Assembly: GCF_947077775.1 (NCBI RefSeq) | Contig: NZ_CAMTTE010000001.1 | Span: 1,826,501-1,890,500 of the forward strand | Length of the DNA stretch: 64,000 bases | From: Salinibacter pepae | GTDB taxonomy: Bacteria; Bacteroidota; Rhodothermia; Rhodothermales; Salinibacteraceae | Direction: 5' to 3' | Shown: positions 52,795 to 62,700 of the stretch, piece after piece | Position numbering within the stretch: position 1 is the stretch's first letter | How the letters are laid out: every line of letters starts with the position of its first letter | Notes under the pieces: generated by a model | What the model saw: only the letters and a program-made list of their open reading frames with translations | Databases searched by the model: none | Told to the model about the DNA's origin: nothing | Translations under genes and position numbers: made by a program

Positions 52795-53979
52795 CTATCG
52801 ACGAATCGCCCGGTTCGCCCGACGAATCGAAGCCACCGACCGACGAGCCGCAGGCGCCCCCCGACCGGCCCGGACCGTCTGCCGGAACTGCTCGCGGCCG
52901 ACCGCAAACTGCGCGTGCACGATCGGGCCGTCCCGGTCGATGGTTACGTCGTTGAGCACCCCCCGCAGGCCGTCGGTCTCCGCGTCGTCCCCGGACAGCC
53001 GGAGCGCCGCCATCACGCCCTTGGACACGTCCACGACGTTGGCGGCACTGGTCTCGTCCTGCATCGTGAGGTACGCCTCCCCCTCCATCGACTCGGCGCT
53101 CAGGGTGATCGAGACGGCCTGCTCGCGCACCTGACGCCGCAGTCGCTCGAACCGACTGTCGTCCGGGGCCTCGAAGGACGAGGGGGCGTCGATCCCCAGC
53201 GTGCGGTCGGCCCAGGCCCCAAGCATTCGCTGGAGCCCGGCCTCGTTGGGATCAGACGCCCGCTCTGTCGTGTCGCCCCGTCCCGCCGTGGAGTCGCGGA
53301 GTGCAGTCTGCAGGACGTCGCGTCCCACGAGCCACGCCGTGCTGCCGTGGCCCACCCGCTCTATGAGCGTCATATACGACTCGTTGCCCCGGAGGCCGGT
53401 CGCCGCGTTCCGGTGTCGGTCCACCATGGCCTCAACGCGCCCGGCGTCCGGGGCCGCGGCGATCACCCCGTCGCGCACAAACCCCATCGTGAGGGTGTCG
53501 GGGGCGGAGGCCTCGTCCGTCTGGGCCCCCGAGACGAGGTGGTAGACGGGGACCTCCCGGTAGGTCGTTGCGCGGCCCGCCTCCGGCACGCGGTCCAGGT
53601 ACCGGTCCATCTGAGACGGCGTCAGGTCCGCAAACACCACCGCACTGAACGACTGGCCGCGGCCGCCGGCCCCGTATACTGCCTTCAGGTCCGTCTCCGG
53701 CGCCATGCCCGTCGCGTCCAGGAACGTACCTAGGCGGGTGCCTTCTGCCTGCTGGAGCTGCTCCTGCAGGTCCATCTCCGTCCACCCCCCAAGCTGCCCG
53801 GTCGCCGCTTCCAGGTCGACCATGCCGGCGAAGCGGGGCGCCTCCGGCAGGAGGGCCGTTGCCTGCCGCGTCTGCGTGGGAATGCGGTCGGTGAGGCTCA
53901 TGTAGGGCTCGCAGCCGGCGAGTCCCACGGCGGCGACGAGCAGGAGAAGCCCCCAGAGCGGTGGGCGGCGGGCAGTCAT
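52795..53979 (-). CDS. Lipoprotein of unknown function
   Basis: A 394-aa acidic protein with a lipoprotein signal (LLLLVAAVGLAGCEPY, Cys ~23). The mature part alternates strands and helices (APRFAGMVDLEAATGQLGGW; YREVPVYHLVSG; YMTLIERVGHGSTAWLVGRD), resembling large periplasmic DUF3352-like proteins, but I cannot assign a family. The C-terminal ~35 residues are Arg/Ala-rich. It lies 176 bases upstream of the exporter operon on the same strand. Confidence 0.7.
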   Translation of the reverse strand: MTARRPPLWGLLLLVAAVGLAGCEPYMSLTDRIPTQTRQATALLPEAPRFAGMVDLEAATGQLGGWTEMDLQEQLQQAEGTRLGTFLDATGMAPETDLKAVYGAGGRGQSFSAVVFADLTPSQMDRYLDRVPEAGRATTYREVPVYHLVSGAQTDEASAPDTLTMGFVRDGVIAAAPDAGRVEAMVDRHRNAATGLRGNESYMTLIERVGHGSTAWLVGRDVLQTALRDSTAGRGDTTERASDPNEAGLQRMLGAWADRTLGIDAPSSFEAPDDSRFERLRRQVREQAVSITLSAESMEGEAYLTMQDETSAANVVDVSKGVMAALRLSGDDAETDGLRGVLNDVTIDRDGPIVHAQFAVGREQFRQTVRAGRGAPAARRSVASIRRANRAIRR

Positions 53980-54183
53980 GGCGGCCGGGATTATTCAGGA
54001 GACAAGAGCGGCACGCAGGGCAGCGTCGTGCCGTGCGCCTCTCCCATATGCTTTTTGCCCGTCCGTGATGCCGGTCCTGCGACGAACCGGCCGTGTGGTG
54101 CGACGAATGCCCGAGCGGCGGCGATCGGTGGGGCCGCTCCTCGCATTCCGCCTCCGCCCCCCGGCCAGCTCCCTCCTGCATTC

Positions 54184-54221
54184 GGGCCGCCCGTTCCTCC
54201 ACGATGCGGGACGGGCGGCCC
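54184..54221 (-). terminator. Strong hairpin downstream of a minus-strand gene
   Basis: GGGCCGCCCGT (54184-54194) pairs perfectly with ACGGGCGGCCC (54211-54221). It lies 10 bases beyond the stop of the gene at 54231-54665. There is no T-run, so termination would be of the non-canonical kind. Confidence 0.45.
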
Positions 54222-54230
54222 ACGACGAGA

Positions 54231-54665
54231 CTACGTCATGGTGATGTGCTTCCGGAGGCGGTCCTCCGAAATGGAAAGTTGGCCTTCGTCATTCACTTTC
54301 TCGTACAGCGTTTCGGAGCACACCCGGGTGCTCATCTCCTCGCACCAGCAGGCAAACTCGTACCCGACGGCCCCGTGGTCGTCCCCGAACGCCTCAAACT
54401 TGGCCGTCCGCAGGCTCTCCTCCGGCGACGTGCCGACGCCCCAGACGATGCCGGTCGTTCCGTCGAACGTGACCCAGTAGGCCGGCGTGGCGACGCGCTC
54501 AAACTCGTCGAGCTTCGCCCCGAAGGCCGCGCCTCCTCGTTCGACCTCTCTGAATTCCGCGTCGGAGGAATCCCAGACCAGGTCCTTGGGGGCCACTCGT
54601 CCGTCCGTCTTTTCGACGTATCCGTTGGGGAGGCGCTCGGAGTGCGTGGCGTGGGAATCGGGCAT
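54231..54665 (-). CDS. Hypothetical acidic soluble protein
   Basis: A 144-aa product with no signal or membrane segment. The central part YWVTFDGTTGIVWGVGTSPE then AVGYEFACWCEEMSTRVCSE has three Cys. I recognise no family. The protein is coherent (acidic, normal composition) and ends just before a strong hairpin, which supports a real gene. No functional context. Confidence 0.6.
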   Translation of the reverse strand: MPDSHATHSERLPNGYVEKTDGRVAPKDLVWDSSDAEFREVERGGAAFGAKLDEFERVATPAYWVTFDGTTGIVWGVGTSPEESLRTAKFEAFGDDHGAVGYEFACWCEEMSTRVCSETLYEKVNDEGQLSISEDRLRKHITMT

Positions 54666-54802
54666 GGCGTGTGCGGTTGACCTGAGCGGAACGGTGTGCG
54701 GTGCGAGCGGGCATCACAGAATTGTACCCCGCTTAGGGCTGCACCGCCGGCCTTCGCTGGTGATTCGCCCCGAACGGCCCGTCCGCCTGCAGGCGCCCCT
54801 TT

Positions 54803-54840
54803 CCCACTACTTCGTTACGAGCCCACTACTTCGTTACGAG
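54803..54840. repeat. Perfect 19-bp tandem duplication
   Basis: CCCACTACTTCGTTACGAG occurs twice in a row (54803-54821 and 54822-54840), 22 bases downstream of the minus-strand gene ending at 54862. Confidence 0.85.
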
Positions 54841-54861
54841 AACCGTGGCCCCTCGGGGGCC

Positions 54862-55227
54862 TCAGCCGCCCGCCAGGAACTCCTGCTCCAGATCCCGAAG
54901 CTCACCGAGCACCGTCTCGCGGTCGCCCGAATTGTCCAGGTCCACCGTGCGGAGGTTCGTCGAGGCCGTGTGCACGTCGAGGGCCGTTCCGTTCTCCGCC
55001 GTTACGATGAGCCCGAGCCGCAGTGCCGACGTGGCGTCGGCGGGGGCCTGCGCCTGCCGCACCCGCATCTCGCGGAGGGCGTCGTCGAGGGCCCGGAAGA
55101 GCCGCCGCGCCTCGGTTCCGTGCACCGAGGTCGGCAGGGCGGTATCCGTCAGGTCAAGTGGGGATCGGTCCGCCCCTTCCACGGGGTGGGAAGACCGGCG
55201 GCCGACCACGGCAAGATACGCGTTCAT
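54862..55227 (-). CDS. Hypothetical small protein upstream of the LytTR region
   Basis: A 121-aa product with no signal. It has a helical middle (EARRLFRALDDALREMRVRQ) and an acidic C-terminal part (DRETVLGELRDLEQEFLAGG). I recognise no family. It follows the LytTR regulator on the same strand after 51 bases, so it may be cotranscribed with it. Confidence 0.55.
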   Translation of the reverse strand: MNAYLAVVGRRSSHPVEGADRSPLDLTDTALPTSVHGTEARRLFRALDDALREMRVRQAQAPADATSALRLGLIVTAENGTALDVHTASTNLRTVDLDNSGDRETVLGELRDLEQEFLAGG

Positions 55228-55278
55228 GGGGGTGTAGACGATAGGCGGGTTCTGGCGAATGGCGATGGTCGTTCTCTT

Positions 55279-56052
55279 CTAGCCCGTGGCGTCGAGCAGC
55301 GCGTCGATGTTGTCGCTATAGCCGCGACTCGTCTTCAGGGGCGTGCCGTTCGCCATGCGGAGTTGGTAGGTGCCGTGGTCGAGGGGACGCAGTTCGTCGA
55401 TGTGCTCCACGTTTACGATGTAGGAGCGATGCACGCGCAGGAACTGATCGGGATCGAGCTGCTCCTCGAGCTTCTTCATCGTCTTCCGGACCAGGTGGGC
55501 GTCGTCCCCGTCGTGCAGGGCGACGTAATCGCCCTCGGACTCGATCCACTGCACGTCCTCGACGTCCACGAAATAGATGCGGTCCCGGCTCCGAATCGTG
55601 AAGCGCTCGATGCCGCCCGTCTCCCCCCCATCCGCATACTCCCGAAGCACCCCCCGGAGCTGCTCATTCAGCGTGTCCGCCTCCACCTGGCGGAGCTGTT
55701 GGCGCGCCCGCTCCATCGCCTCCTCGAAGCGGTCCTCCTCGATCGGCTTGAGCAGGTAGTCCAGCGCGTGGGCCTCGAAGGCGTCGAGCGCGTACTGGTC
55801 GTAGGCCGTTACGAAAATGGTGAGCGGCATCGCCTCCACCCCCACCTCGCGCACGACCTCCAGCCCGCTCATTTCGGGCATCTGCACGTCGAGAAACACG
55901 AGGTCGGGCGCCTGCGCCTCGATCTGACGCACCGCCTCGTCCCCGTCGGGCGCCTCCCCGAGGATGGTCACGTCGTCGAGGGGCTCCACAAGCTGCCGCA
56001 CCCCGGTTCGGGCAAGCGGCTCGTCGTCAACGATGAGGGCACGAATGGGCAT
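55279..56052 (-). CDS. LytTR-family response regulator
   Basis: A 257-aa regulator. The receiver has acidic residues Asp9-Asp10, phospho-acceptor Asp55 in LVFLDVQMPEMSGLEVV, and Lys in DYLLKPIEEDRFEEA. The LytTR DNA-binding domain (~150-250) includes IYFVDVEDVQWIESEGDYV and FLRVHRSYIVNVEHIDEL. The cognate kinase gene lies 130 bases upstream on the same strand. Targets are unknown; no LytTR-type direct-repeat site was identified. Confidence 0.94.
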   Translation of the reverse strand: MPIRALIVDDEPLARTGVRQLVEPLDDVTILGEAPDGDEAVRQIEAQAPDLVFLDVQMPEMSGLEVVREVGVEAMPLTIFVTAYDQYALDAFEAHALDYLLKPIEEDRFEEAMERARQQLRQVEADTLNEQLRGVLREYADGGETGGIERFTIRSRDRIYFVDVEDVQWIESEGDYVALHDGDDAHLVRKTMKKLEEQLDPDQFLRVHRSYIVNVEHIDELRPLDHGTYQLRMANGTPLKTSRGYSDNIDALLDATG

Positions 56053-56182
56053 GGGGCTGTGTGTTGTGGCGTCTGAGCAGTGCGGGCGTGGAGGGGCGCG
56101 TGCACGGGCAGGATAGACAGGTAGATGTAGACAGGCAGATGCGCGTCGTCCGCTCCCGCGCGTGCTCGGTGCGGGCCCGGGG

Positions 56183-57454
56183 CTACGCGCTTGGGGCCGG
56201 GGCCGCAGGGGCCTTCCGCTGCTTTTCGGACGGGAACAGCGTGTCCCGCGGGCTGCACGGAATCCGGATTGTCACGCGCGCCCCGCCGTCCGGGGCGGGG
56301 CCGAGCTCGAGGGCGTGCGCTTCGCCGTAGAGCGTGTCGAGCCGGCGTTTCGTCGTGGAGAGGCCCACCCCCTCGCTCTCGTCCAGAAGGACCTCCGGGG
56401 GGTCCGAGAAGCCCGGCCCGCTGTCGGCCACCGTCAGCTCGACGCCCTTCTGGCCGTGCGTGGTGGCCGGGCGGGCCGTGACGCGCACCGTCCCCGGCTC
56501 GGCGTGGGGCGCGATGCCGTGGCGGACGGCGTTCTCCACCAGGGGCTGGAGCAACAGGTAGGGCACCGCCACCTCACTCACGGCCGGATCGACGTCAATT
56601 TCGGTCCGCAGTCGGTCCTCGAAGCGGATTTCTTCGATCTCCAGGTAGCGCTCCACCAGGTCGATCTCCTCCCGCAGCGGGACCGTCTGCACGTCCACCC
56701 CCTGGAAGGTGGCGCGCAGCATGTCGCTCAGCAGGCGAAGCGTGCGGCCCGCCTTCGCCGTCTCGCCCCCGCGCACCAGGACGGTGATCGCGTTGAGGGT
56801 ATTGAACAGGAAGTGCGGGTTCACCTGCATGCGCAGCGCCTGCAGCTGTGCCTGCGCCAGCTCGGCCTGGAGCGCCTGGGTCCGGGCCTCCTGCTCCCGC
56901 GACCGTGCGAAGTGCTCGTACGCAAAGCACAGCGCCGCCACGATGAAGTAGGTAAAATAGTCGGCGATCAGGCGCCGCACGAGAAAGACGGCAAGCCGCC
57001 ACCCGCCGATGCCGTAGGGGTCGATCGCCCGAAAGTCGAACGACGTCGTGAAGTTGGGGTAGATGCCCTCGCGGGTCAGCGTGGCGACGGCAAAGATGCC
57101 CCGCTCGATGGCCACGTGAACCATGGCGACCGGCGCCCCAATCACGAGCATCCAGCCCACGCCGTGCTTCAGGCCGGCCCGCACGTCGGCCCAGCGGAAG
57201 AGCGCGAGCACCCCGGGCACGAGTAGGGCCCAGAGGTGCAGGCGCGTCCAGAGCCCAACGGCGAACGTGACGAACGCAAACGGCACGCGCCCCCACAGTT
57301 GTGGGCCGGGGGTCGTCCGGAACCACTCGACGAGCCAGGGCCCGGCCCCTTCGATGAGGAGGAGGGCCCCCAGAAGCGCCACGGTGCCGTACTGCAGGTA
57401 GCGCCGCGTGAACCGGCGAAGGGCGGACAGCTCCGAGGCGGCCGGCGCGGCCAT
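56183..57454 (-). CDS. LytS-type membrane histidine kinase
   Basis: The 423-aa protein has about five membrane helices in residues ~20-200, a short coiled coil (~205-235), and the His_kinase (LytS/YehU) domain with the phospho-acceptor His in LRMQVNPHFLFNTLNAITVL. The ATPase domain has LLLQPLVENAVRHGI and DSGPGFSDPP. It pairs with the LytTR regulator downstream. ATG 57454 is chosen because the longer frame runs into the tRNA-Ser gene on the same strand. Confidence 0.92.
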   Translation of the reverse strand: MAAPAASELSALRRFTRRYLQYGTVALLGALLLIEGAGPWLVEWFRTTPGPQLWGRVPFAFVTFAVGLWTRLHLWALLVPGVLALFRWADVRAGLKHGVGWMLVIGAPVAMVHVAIERGIFAVATLTREGIYPNFTTSFDFRAIDPYGIGGWRLAVFLVRRLIADYFTYFIVAALCFAYEHFARSREQEARTQALQAELAQAQLQALRMQVNPHFLFNTLNAITVLVRGGETAKAGRTLRLLSDMLRATFQGVDVQTVPLREEIDLVERYLEIEEIRFEDRLRTEIDVDPAVSEVAVPYLLLQPLVENAVRHGIAPHAEPGTVRVTARPATTHGQKGVELTVADSGPGFSDPPEVLLDESEGVGLSTTKRRLDTLYGEAHALELGPAPDGGARVTIRIPCSPRDTLFPSEKQRKAPAAPAPSA

Positions 57455-57576
57455 GGCGGATCCCGGCGGGTGAGCAACGTCTGGAGATGGGCCTGTGCTC
57501 CGGGAGCGACCTCGCCCGCGGTTCAGCCCTACAGATGGGAAGATGGAAGGGCCCCTGATGCATGCAGGCCAAGAAG

Positions 57577-57663
57577 CGGAGGGGGAGGGATTCGAACCCC
57601 CGGGGCCTCGCGGCCCGCCGGTTTTCAAGACCGGTGCATTCGACCAGGCTCTGCCACCCCTCC
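57577..57663 (-). tRNA. tRNA-Ser (anticodon UGA)
   Basis: On the minus strand the 87-nt sequence folds with acceptor GGAGGGG/CCCCTCC, discriminator G, anticodon stem CCGGT/ACCGG around loop CTTGAAA (anticodon TGA, reading UCA and related Ser codons), a long class II variable arm, and a T-arm GGGGGTTCGAATCCC. CCA is not encoded. Confidence 0.95.
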
Positions 57664-57795
57664 GGGGACACGTGTTTGCACTTGTGCTTTCACATGGGCC
57701 TCGGGGGACGGTTTCAATCGGGGCTTGAATTGGGCGTGGGGACACGGATGCCGCGTGGAGCGCGGCCGTCTGGGCCCTTCACGACAGGGCCTTGG

Positions 57796-59316
57796 CTACT
57801 CGAGGCGAAGGAGCCACGCCCCCGACGGCAGCATCTCCGCCCGCTCCCTGAGGACCTGCTGGGCCGCCTCCGTCTCCTCAAACGGCCCGATCACCACCCG
57901 GTGTCGCCGTACGCCCCGATCATCCTCCGTCGAGCGCACGTCCACGCGCAACGCCCCCGAAAACTGCTCGCGGTACCGACGGGCCACGAGTGCCGCCTGC
58001 CCCGCCTCGCTCATGGAGGCGACGACGATCCCCCATCGCTCCTGCGCGGACGTGTCGGCCGGGGGAGCGGTCGGCTCGGGGGGCGTCGTCGTCGAATCCG
58101 TGGGGCTCGGGCCCGCCCCCGAGGCGCTCGTGTCCGCCCCGGCGGGCCGGGCCACCCGGACCGTCACCGTTCGGGTGTCGTCTCCGTCCGGGTTGGACAC
58201 CCGGAGCCGTGCGGTGTACGTGCCCGGGGTGTCGTAGGTGTGGGTGGGAGACGCCGCCTCCGCGCTTGCGCCGTCCCCAAACCGCCACTCGTACGCAATC
58301 GGATTGCCCCCCGTGGCCGCCGCACTAAACTGCACCGCCGCCCCCGCGGCCGCCGGCTCCGGTGCGGCGCGGGCCGTCGCAATGTGAGGGGGCTCCGGGG
58401 GCGGCTCGGCCACGACGGCCGTGGACGCCTCCGCCGTTCCGGCCCGGTTGCGGGCGGAGACGGAGACGACGTACCGCCCGGGCCGGTCGTAGGCATGCGT
58501 CGCCGTCCGCCCGGTCGCGGTCGCGCCGTCGCCGAAGTCCCACTGGTAGTCCAGGGGCCGGTCGGCCGCCTCCTCGTTGACAGTCGCCGCGAACGTCACC
58601 GACGTGCCAGTGTCCAGCGTATCCGGCCCCTCCAGTCGGATGATCCGCGGCGGGGTCGGGGCCGTGAGGTGTACCTTCAGCCCGAGTCCGAGAAGCTGAC
58701 CGGTCATGTCGAACCGGGTCCCGGAGTCGGATCCGTCCACGGCCCCACTCGGAACGGTCAGGTTGACACGCGACTCCACGTAGAGCGAGGCCGCCCGCCC
58801 CAGCCGGATGTCCACCCCGCCGCCCACGGAGGGGCCGGCCCCGATGCGCGTTGGGGGACGGTCCCCCCCCAGCGTGGCGTGCAGCCCCAGGTCTATGTAC
58901 GGGGCGACGGCCCCGCCCCCAATCGTGTAGCGCCCCAGTACGCGCGGGGTGTAGCGGTACGAGTCCGAGATGCCTTCGATCTCGGGGTATACCTCCACAG
59001 GGTAGTTGCCCCCTTGTACCCCGATCCCCAGGGCCCAGTGCGGCGAAAACTGGTACCCCACCTCCCCAACGAAGACGAACGGAGGGCCCGCCCCTCGCGT
59101 GAACTTCCCGCCCCCAAACGGATGCGTCGGGCGCCACGACGACAGGTCGCTCGTAAAATCGGAGAGCCCGCCCCCGAGCCTGCCGTAGAACACGTCGTCC
59201 GCCCGCTGGGATTGGGCGTGTGCGGACGGTAGGAGGACGCCAACCAACAGCCCCACAAGGAGCACCGCCCCCCCTGCCGACAGCACGAGTGGGCGCACAG
59301 AACGAAGAGCAACCAT
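57796..59316 (-). CDS. Outer-membrane barrel protein with two PKD domains and a SPOR domain
   Basis: A 506-aa protein. It has a signal peptide (~1-35, AHAQS), then an eight-strand OMP-like region (~40-215; PFVFVGEVGYQFSPHWALGI, VAPYIDLGLHATLGG). Two PKD domains follow (~225-305 and ~310-390), each with a WDFGDGA/WRFGDGA core and H-x-Y-D-x-P-G-x-Y ending. After a Pro/Thr-rich linker comes a C-terminal SPOR-like domain (~430-506; ERWGIVVASMSEAGQAALVARR). SPOR domains bind denuded peptidoglycan, so it may tether the outer membrane to the wall. ATG 59316 begins the signal. Confidence 0.8.
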   Translation of the reverse strand: MVALRSVRPLVLSAGGAVLLVGLLVGVLLPSAHAQSQRADDVFYGRLGGGLSDFTSDLSSWRPTHPFGGGKFTRGAGPPFVFVGEVGYQFSPHWALGIGVQGGNYPVEVYPEIEGISDSYRYTPRVLGRYTIGGGAVAPYIDLGLHATLGGDRPPTRIGAGPSVGGGVDIRLGRAASLYVESRVNLTVPSGAVDGSDSGTRFDMTGQLLGLGLKVHLTAPTPPRIIRLEGPDTLDTGTSVTFAATVNEEAADRPLDYQWDFGDGATATGRTATHAYDRPGRYVVSVSARNRAGTAEASTAVVAEPPPEPPHIATARAAPEPAAAGAAVQFSAAATGGNPIAYEWRFGDGASAEAASPTHTYDTPGTYTARLRVSNPDGDDTRTVTVRVARPAGADTSASGAGPSPTDSTTTPPEPTAPPADTSAQERWGIVVASMSEAGQAALVARRYREQFSGALRVDVRSTEDDRGVRRHRVVIGPFEETEAAQQVLRERAEMLPSGAWLLRLE

Positions 59317-59798
59317 GAAGCCAGTTTGGAAGTCAGTAGGCTGCAAGCAGGGGCCACCGGATGTCCCTCACGATCCACATCGTCGTCCCACATCGTCGTT
59401 TGCGCGCCGCCCCGCACAGATCACCCCGAGTGGCCTGACACTGAGGCGTGAACAATCAGAGCAAAGATCTTGCCTCTCCGTTCGACAACCGCTACCGGCC
59501 GACCGTCCGCCGCTACAGGCCCTCCCGACCAGGTCCACACCTGCACTCTCGTGGGGGCGTAGCACAGGGACCGATGACATTGATCATATATCTTCCGTTT
59601 GACCAACGAATCACTCAAAACGAGCATTCCTGACTGTTACCCCAATATTATCTACGCATTGCCAAATTATAAATCACATTGAATAATAACATTATTCTTC
59701 GTCGTAATACATCAAAATAGTCCAATCGTCACAAACGCGTCCTTCGTCTCTCCTTCCTTGGGGAAGGCGTATTGCACTCACTCGACCTCGCCTTGCCC
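59317..59798. other. AT-rich divergent regulatory region before the SusC gene
   Basis: No gene is supported. The part at 59630-59735 is strikingly AT-rich compared with the rest of the window and probably holds the SusC promoter. A 12-nt direct repeat CCACATCGTCGT occurs at 59375-59386 and 59388-59399, upstream of the minus-strand barrel/PKD/SPOR gene. Confidence 0.6.
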
Positions 59799-62700
59799 AT
59801 GCTACGGTATTCTGTACTGCTTCTGGGCGTTCTGCTCGGTGCGCTTTGCTTCTCTCCCACCAGCAGCGCGCAGGACCCCGCTACCGTCCGCGGTGTCGTC
59901 ACCGACTCCACCGGCGCGCCCCTTCCGGGGGCGAACGTACGCGTCCAGGGAACCCAGACCGGCGTCTCCGCCGACGCGGACGGGGCCTACGAACTTGCCG
60001 CCGTCCGGCCTGGCCGCCAGACAATCGTCTTTTCGTTCGTCGGCTTCGAGAAGGTGTCCCGCACCCTCGAACTCTCTGCCGGCGACACCCGGACGCTCGA
60101 CATCACGCTGGGCGCCGGGACGGTTGACCTGGAAAACGTCGTGGTAACGGCCCTCGGGGTGGACCGCGAGGAGCGCTCGCTCGGCTATTCCGTGGAGCGG
60201 GTGTCGGGAAGCGACGTAGCCGAGGCGCCGGAGCCCAACGTCATGAACAACCTGTCCGGGAAGGTCTCGGGTCTGAACGTCACGGGCGGATCCGGCGGCC
60301 TGGCCAGCACCCCACGCGTTACCATCCGCGGGGAATCCTCCCTGGCCGGCTCCAACCGCCCCCTCATTGTTGTCGATGGCATTCCAATCGACAACACGCC
60401 CAATACGCAGGGCTCCGACGCGCAGACCACGCAGGTGGACTTCGGCAACGGCCTCAGCCAAATCAATGCCCAGAACATCTCGGAGATGAGCGTGCTGAAG
60501 GGCCCGAGCGCCGCGGCCCTGTACGGCTCGCGGGCGGCGGACGGGGTCATCCTTATCGAGACGAAGGACGGCTCGGAGACGGACGGCATTGGGGCGACGG
60601 TTCGCACCAGTGTGACGGCCAGCCGCCCCCTCCGGCTGCCGGACTACCAGAACGAGTACGGCTACGGAAATGGAGGCGAATTCGCCTACGTCGACGGCAC
60701 GAACGCCCCCGGATGGAACTGGGGCGTCCGCATGGACGAAGGGGTCGAACGACCGCAGTGGCAGGGCCCCCGCAACGAGGCAGGCGAACTGGTCCCGACC
60801 GAGGTGACCTCCGCCCCCAATAAGGTCCGCAACTTCTTCAACACCGGCACCAACGTCAGCACGGACGTGGCCGTGCGGGGCGGGGGCGAGAACAGCTCGT
60901 TCCGGGCCTCCCTCTCTCGAAGCGACCGGACCGGCATCGTTCCCAACACCGATCTCGATCGCACCAGCACGTCCCTGTCGGCCAGCTACGACGTTACCGA
61001 TGCCCTGACCGTCGACGCCAACGCAAACTACGCGACCACGACGAGCGACAACCTGCCCAGCTCCGGATACGGGTCGGAGTCGATCATGTACTACTTCACC
61101 TGGGGCGCCCGCCACGTGGAGAATGATCTTCTGAAAGACTACTGGCGGGAAGAGGGGACCCAGCAGGCGCACTACGACCGCAACTGGACGAACAACCCTT
61201 ACTTCCAGGTCAACGAAAACACCAACGGCCTGGACCGCGATCGCCTCTACGGGGGCGTCTCCGCCCGGTACGAGTTTACCGATAACCTGAATCTCCGGGC
61301 CCGGACGGGACTCGACTACAGCAATCAGGGGACGAAACAGCGAAAGGCCTTCAGCTCGATTACCGCCCCCAACGGATGGCTGCAGGAGACGGACCGGACG
61401 TTCACGGAATGGAATTCCAACCTCCTGCTCAACTACACCCGCGAGGTGGGCGACTTCACGTTCGAGCCCTCGGTGGGGGCCAACTTCATGCGGCAGACCC
61501 GCCGCAACGTGCAGCTGACGGCCCAGGCCCTGAGCGTTCCCGACGTCTACAACATCGGAAACGCTCGTTCCAACGTGCAGGCCGACGAGCGAGACGAGGC
61601 CCAGGAGATTCTCGGGGTGTTCGCCTCCGGTACGGTGAGCTACCAGGACCTGCTCTTCCTGGACCTCACCGGCCGCAACGACTGGTCGAGCACGCTGCCG
61701 CTGGACAACAATTCGTACTTCTACCCTTCGGCCTCGCTCAGCGTAATTGTCTCGGACCTCGTAGAGGTGCCGGAATCCCTCCCGCTCTCGTTCGCCAAGG
61801 TGCGGGCCAGTTGGGCCCAGGTTGGAAACGACACCGACCCGTTTCGCCTCACCAACACGTACACCTTCGGTGAGGCATGGGGCAGCACCCAGACGGTGGT
61901 GTCGGAGACGGACCTGGCCAACGCCAACCTGCAGCCCGAAATCACGTCCTCCTACGAAGTCGGGACCAACCTTCGGTTTTACGGCGGCCGTGCTCAGCTC
62001 GACGTCACGTACTACCGGAGCACCACACGCGATCAGATCCTGAGCGTACCGCTCGCCCAGTCGACCGGGTACAACAGCCGCCTCGTCAACGCCGGGGAGA
62101 TCCGCAACACCGGCGTGGAGACGCGCCTCCAGCTCAGCCCGATTCAGGACTGGAGCGGCTTTGGGTGGGACGTGTCCCTGAATTGGACGCGCAACCGGAG
62201 CACGGTCGTGGAACTGGCGGACGGCATCGATACCTTTGTGCTCGGCGAGGGGCCCTTCGGGGGCTCCGCCCAGGCCCGCGAGGGCGGCCGGATGGGCGAC
62301 ATATACGGCCGGGTCTTCGACCGGGTAGAGGCCCCCAACAGCCCGCACACCGGAGAAATCATCTACGAGGACGGCCTGCCCCAGCTGACCGACAATGTCG
62401 AGAAGGTGGGGAATTACAATCACGACTGGCGGGGCGGGATCGGCAGTACGTTCAGCTACGAGAACCTGCAGCTCAACGTGCTCTTCGATGTCCGAAAGGG
62501 CGGGCTCCTCTACTCCAACACCCACGCCACCGGCATTGAAGGCGGCTCGCTGGAGGGCACCACCCGCGCCCGCAACGAGACGGTGGTGGGCGACGGGGTG
62601 GTTCAAAACGACGACGGGACGTTCTCCGAAAACACCAAGGAGGCCGAATACGTCACCTGGCTCCGCACCTACTACGACCGCCCGAACGTCGAGTCCAACT

